The notes under the pieces: model-generated
Database searches by the model: none
Told to the model about the DNA's origin: nothing
The model's input: only the letters and a program-made list of their open reading frames with translations
Shown: positions 21,147 through 21,749 of the stretch, piece after piece
Position numbering within the stretch: position 1 is the first letter of the stretch
Layout of the letters: every line of letters begins with the position of its first letter
Made by a program: the position numbers and the translations under genes
Assembly (NCBI GenBank): GCA_004335635.1
Contig: QAXH01006329.1
Location: 11,698 to 33,446, forward strand
Length of the DNA stretch: 21,749 bases
Source of the DNA: Chloromonas sp. AAM2
Taxonomy: Eukaryota; Chlorophyta; Chlorophyceae; Chlamydomonadales; Chlamydomonadaceae
Direction of reading: 5' to 3'

Positions 21147-21400
21147 AGCAGGCCCCTGCTGTGGAAGAGTGGATGCAGGCCGGGGACCCTGCATCCACTC
21201 TTAGTATGCAGGGGATCCTGCCCCCCACACCGGCCACCTGCAGCTCAGATCTGCTGTCCGGTGAAGTTAGGTGCCTTGATGCACGTCTAGCAGGTTGTGA
21301 AAAGGCAATGCCCCATAGCAGGGGCCTGCTTCCTGCTGTGGTGCAGGGTGCTCTGCTTGCTACTAAGGGTGGATGCAGGGACCCTGCCTCACCTGCAGGT
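21147..21400. repeat. Cluster of palindromes and inverted repeats built from TGCAGG/CCTGC words
   Basis: A perfect 15-bp stem (aagagtggatgcagg at 21165-21179, complement at 21188-21202) encloses an 8-base loop. The word agcaggcccctgct near 21147 recurs as its reverse complement agcaggggcctgct near 21317, and gggtggatgcagggaccctg follows near 21367. The block looks like nested inverted duplications, perhaps a mobile-element end. No gene is visible from 20641 to 21749. Confidence 0.8.
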
Positions 21401-21749
21401 CGACCTGCCGCCCTGTCAAGTTACATATCCATAGCGGCCGATAGAGACCATCGACACGCGATTTGGTGGCCGCAATGAAGAGCGAACCTTGATATCCGTT
21501 TTTTCACACCCTCACACAGTGGCCTCTCCCGTGGGAGTAACACCCAACACAGGATTGTACACACATGGACATGAGAGGAGCAAGATGTAATGCTCTTCAG
21601 TGAAAACAAATCATTTCAAGCCGGTAGAGCGATGATGCTATCTAACATCTGAAATAATTAGTGACTAACTGATACAAGCACGCACTTTGACTCGCCCGTG
21701 CTTCCCTACCCCATCAATACCACGCGTCTGCCTATGCTTCCCCATCCAG

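Overview
The window looks like nuclear DNA of a green alga. Its genes are broken into many exons by GT-AG introns of about 84 to 1400 bases, acceptors mostly read GCAG, a TGTAA polyadenylation-type signal follows one gene, and intergenic DNA is rich in short tandem repeats. A remnant resembling retroelement proteins common in chlorophyte genomes sits near the right end. A chlamydomonadalean alga such as Haematococcus would fit, but the species is inferred, not shown. No bacterial operon, CRISPR array, rRNA or tRNA was recognised.

Layout. (1) 1-4088, minus strand: a SERINC (serine incorporator / TDE1) membrane protein gene. Six exons join with exact phase, and the C-terminal exons lie off the left edge. 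Its third intron carries a CTG-type minisatellite with a 47-bp unit and one copy of a dispersed repeat. (2) 4089-6508: no convincing gene. (3) 6509-7703, minus strand: a three-exon gene for a 130-residue secreted protein of unknown function. (4) 7704-8413: a 710-bp divergent intergenic region, probably a shared promoter. (5) 8414-12899, plus strand: a seven-exon gene for an 896-residue low-complexity protein with a Gln/Glu repeat tract, also unknown. (6) 12900-15511: 3' flank, a second copy of the dispersed repeat, and a 17-bp tandem array. (7) 15512 to about 17864, minus strand: a TPR-repeat protein with a C-terminal membrane anchor; five exons are clear and the N-terminus is unresolved. (8) 18927-19753, minus strand: a decayed protein with a retroelement-type zinc-binding motif. 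(9) 19754-21749: no gene, but a strong 37/38-bp inverted repeat and a second palindromic cluster.

The four genes show no obvious joint pathway, as is usual for neighbouring nuclear genes. The exon models are the firmest results: reading phases agree at every junction given, except at the N-terminus of the TPR gene. The most interesting items are the splice-donor sequence amplified as a tandem repeat in the TPR gene, the orphan secreted protein, the orphan 896-residue protein with a duplicated WxH/QLA/GHR motif, the foldback element at 20513-20640, and the dispersed repeat pair.
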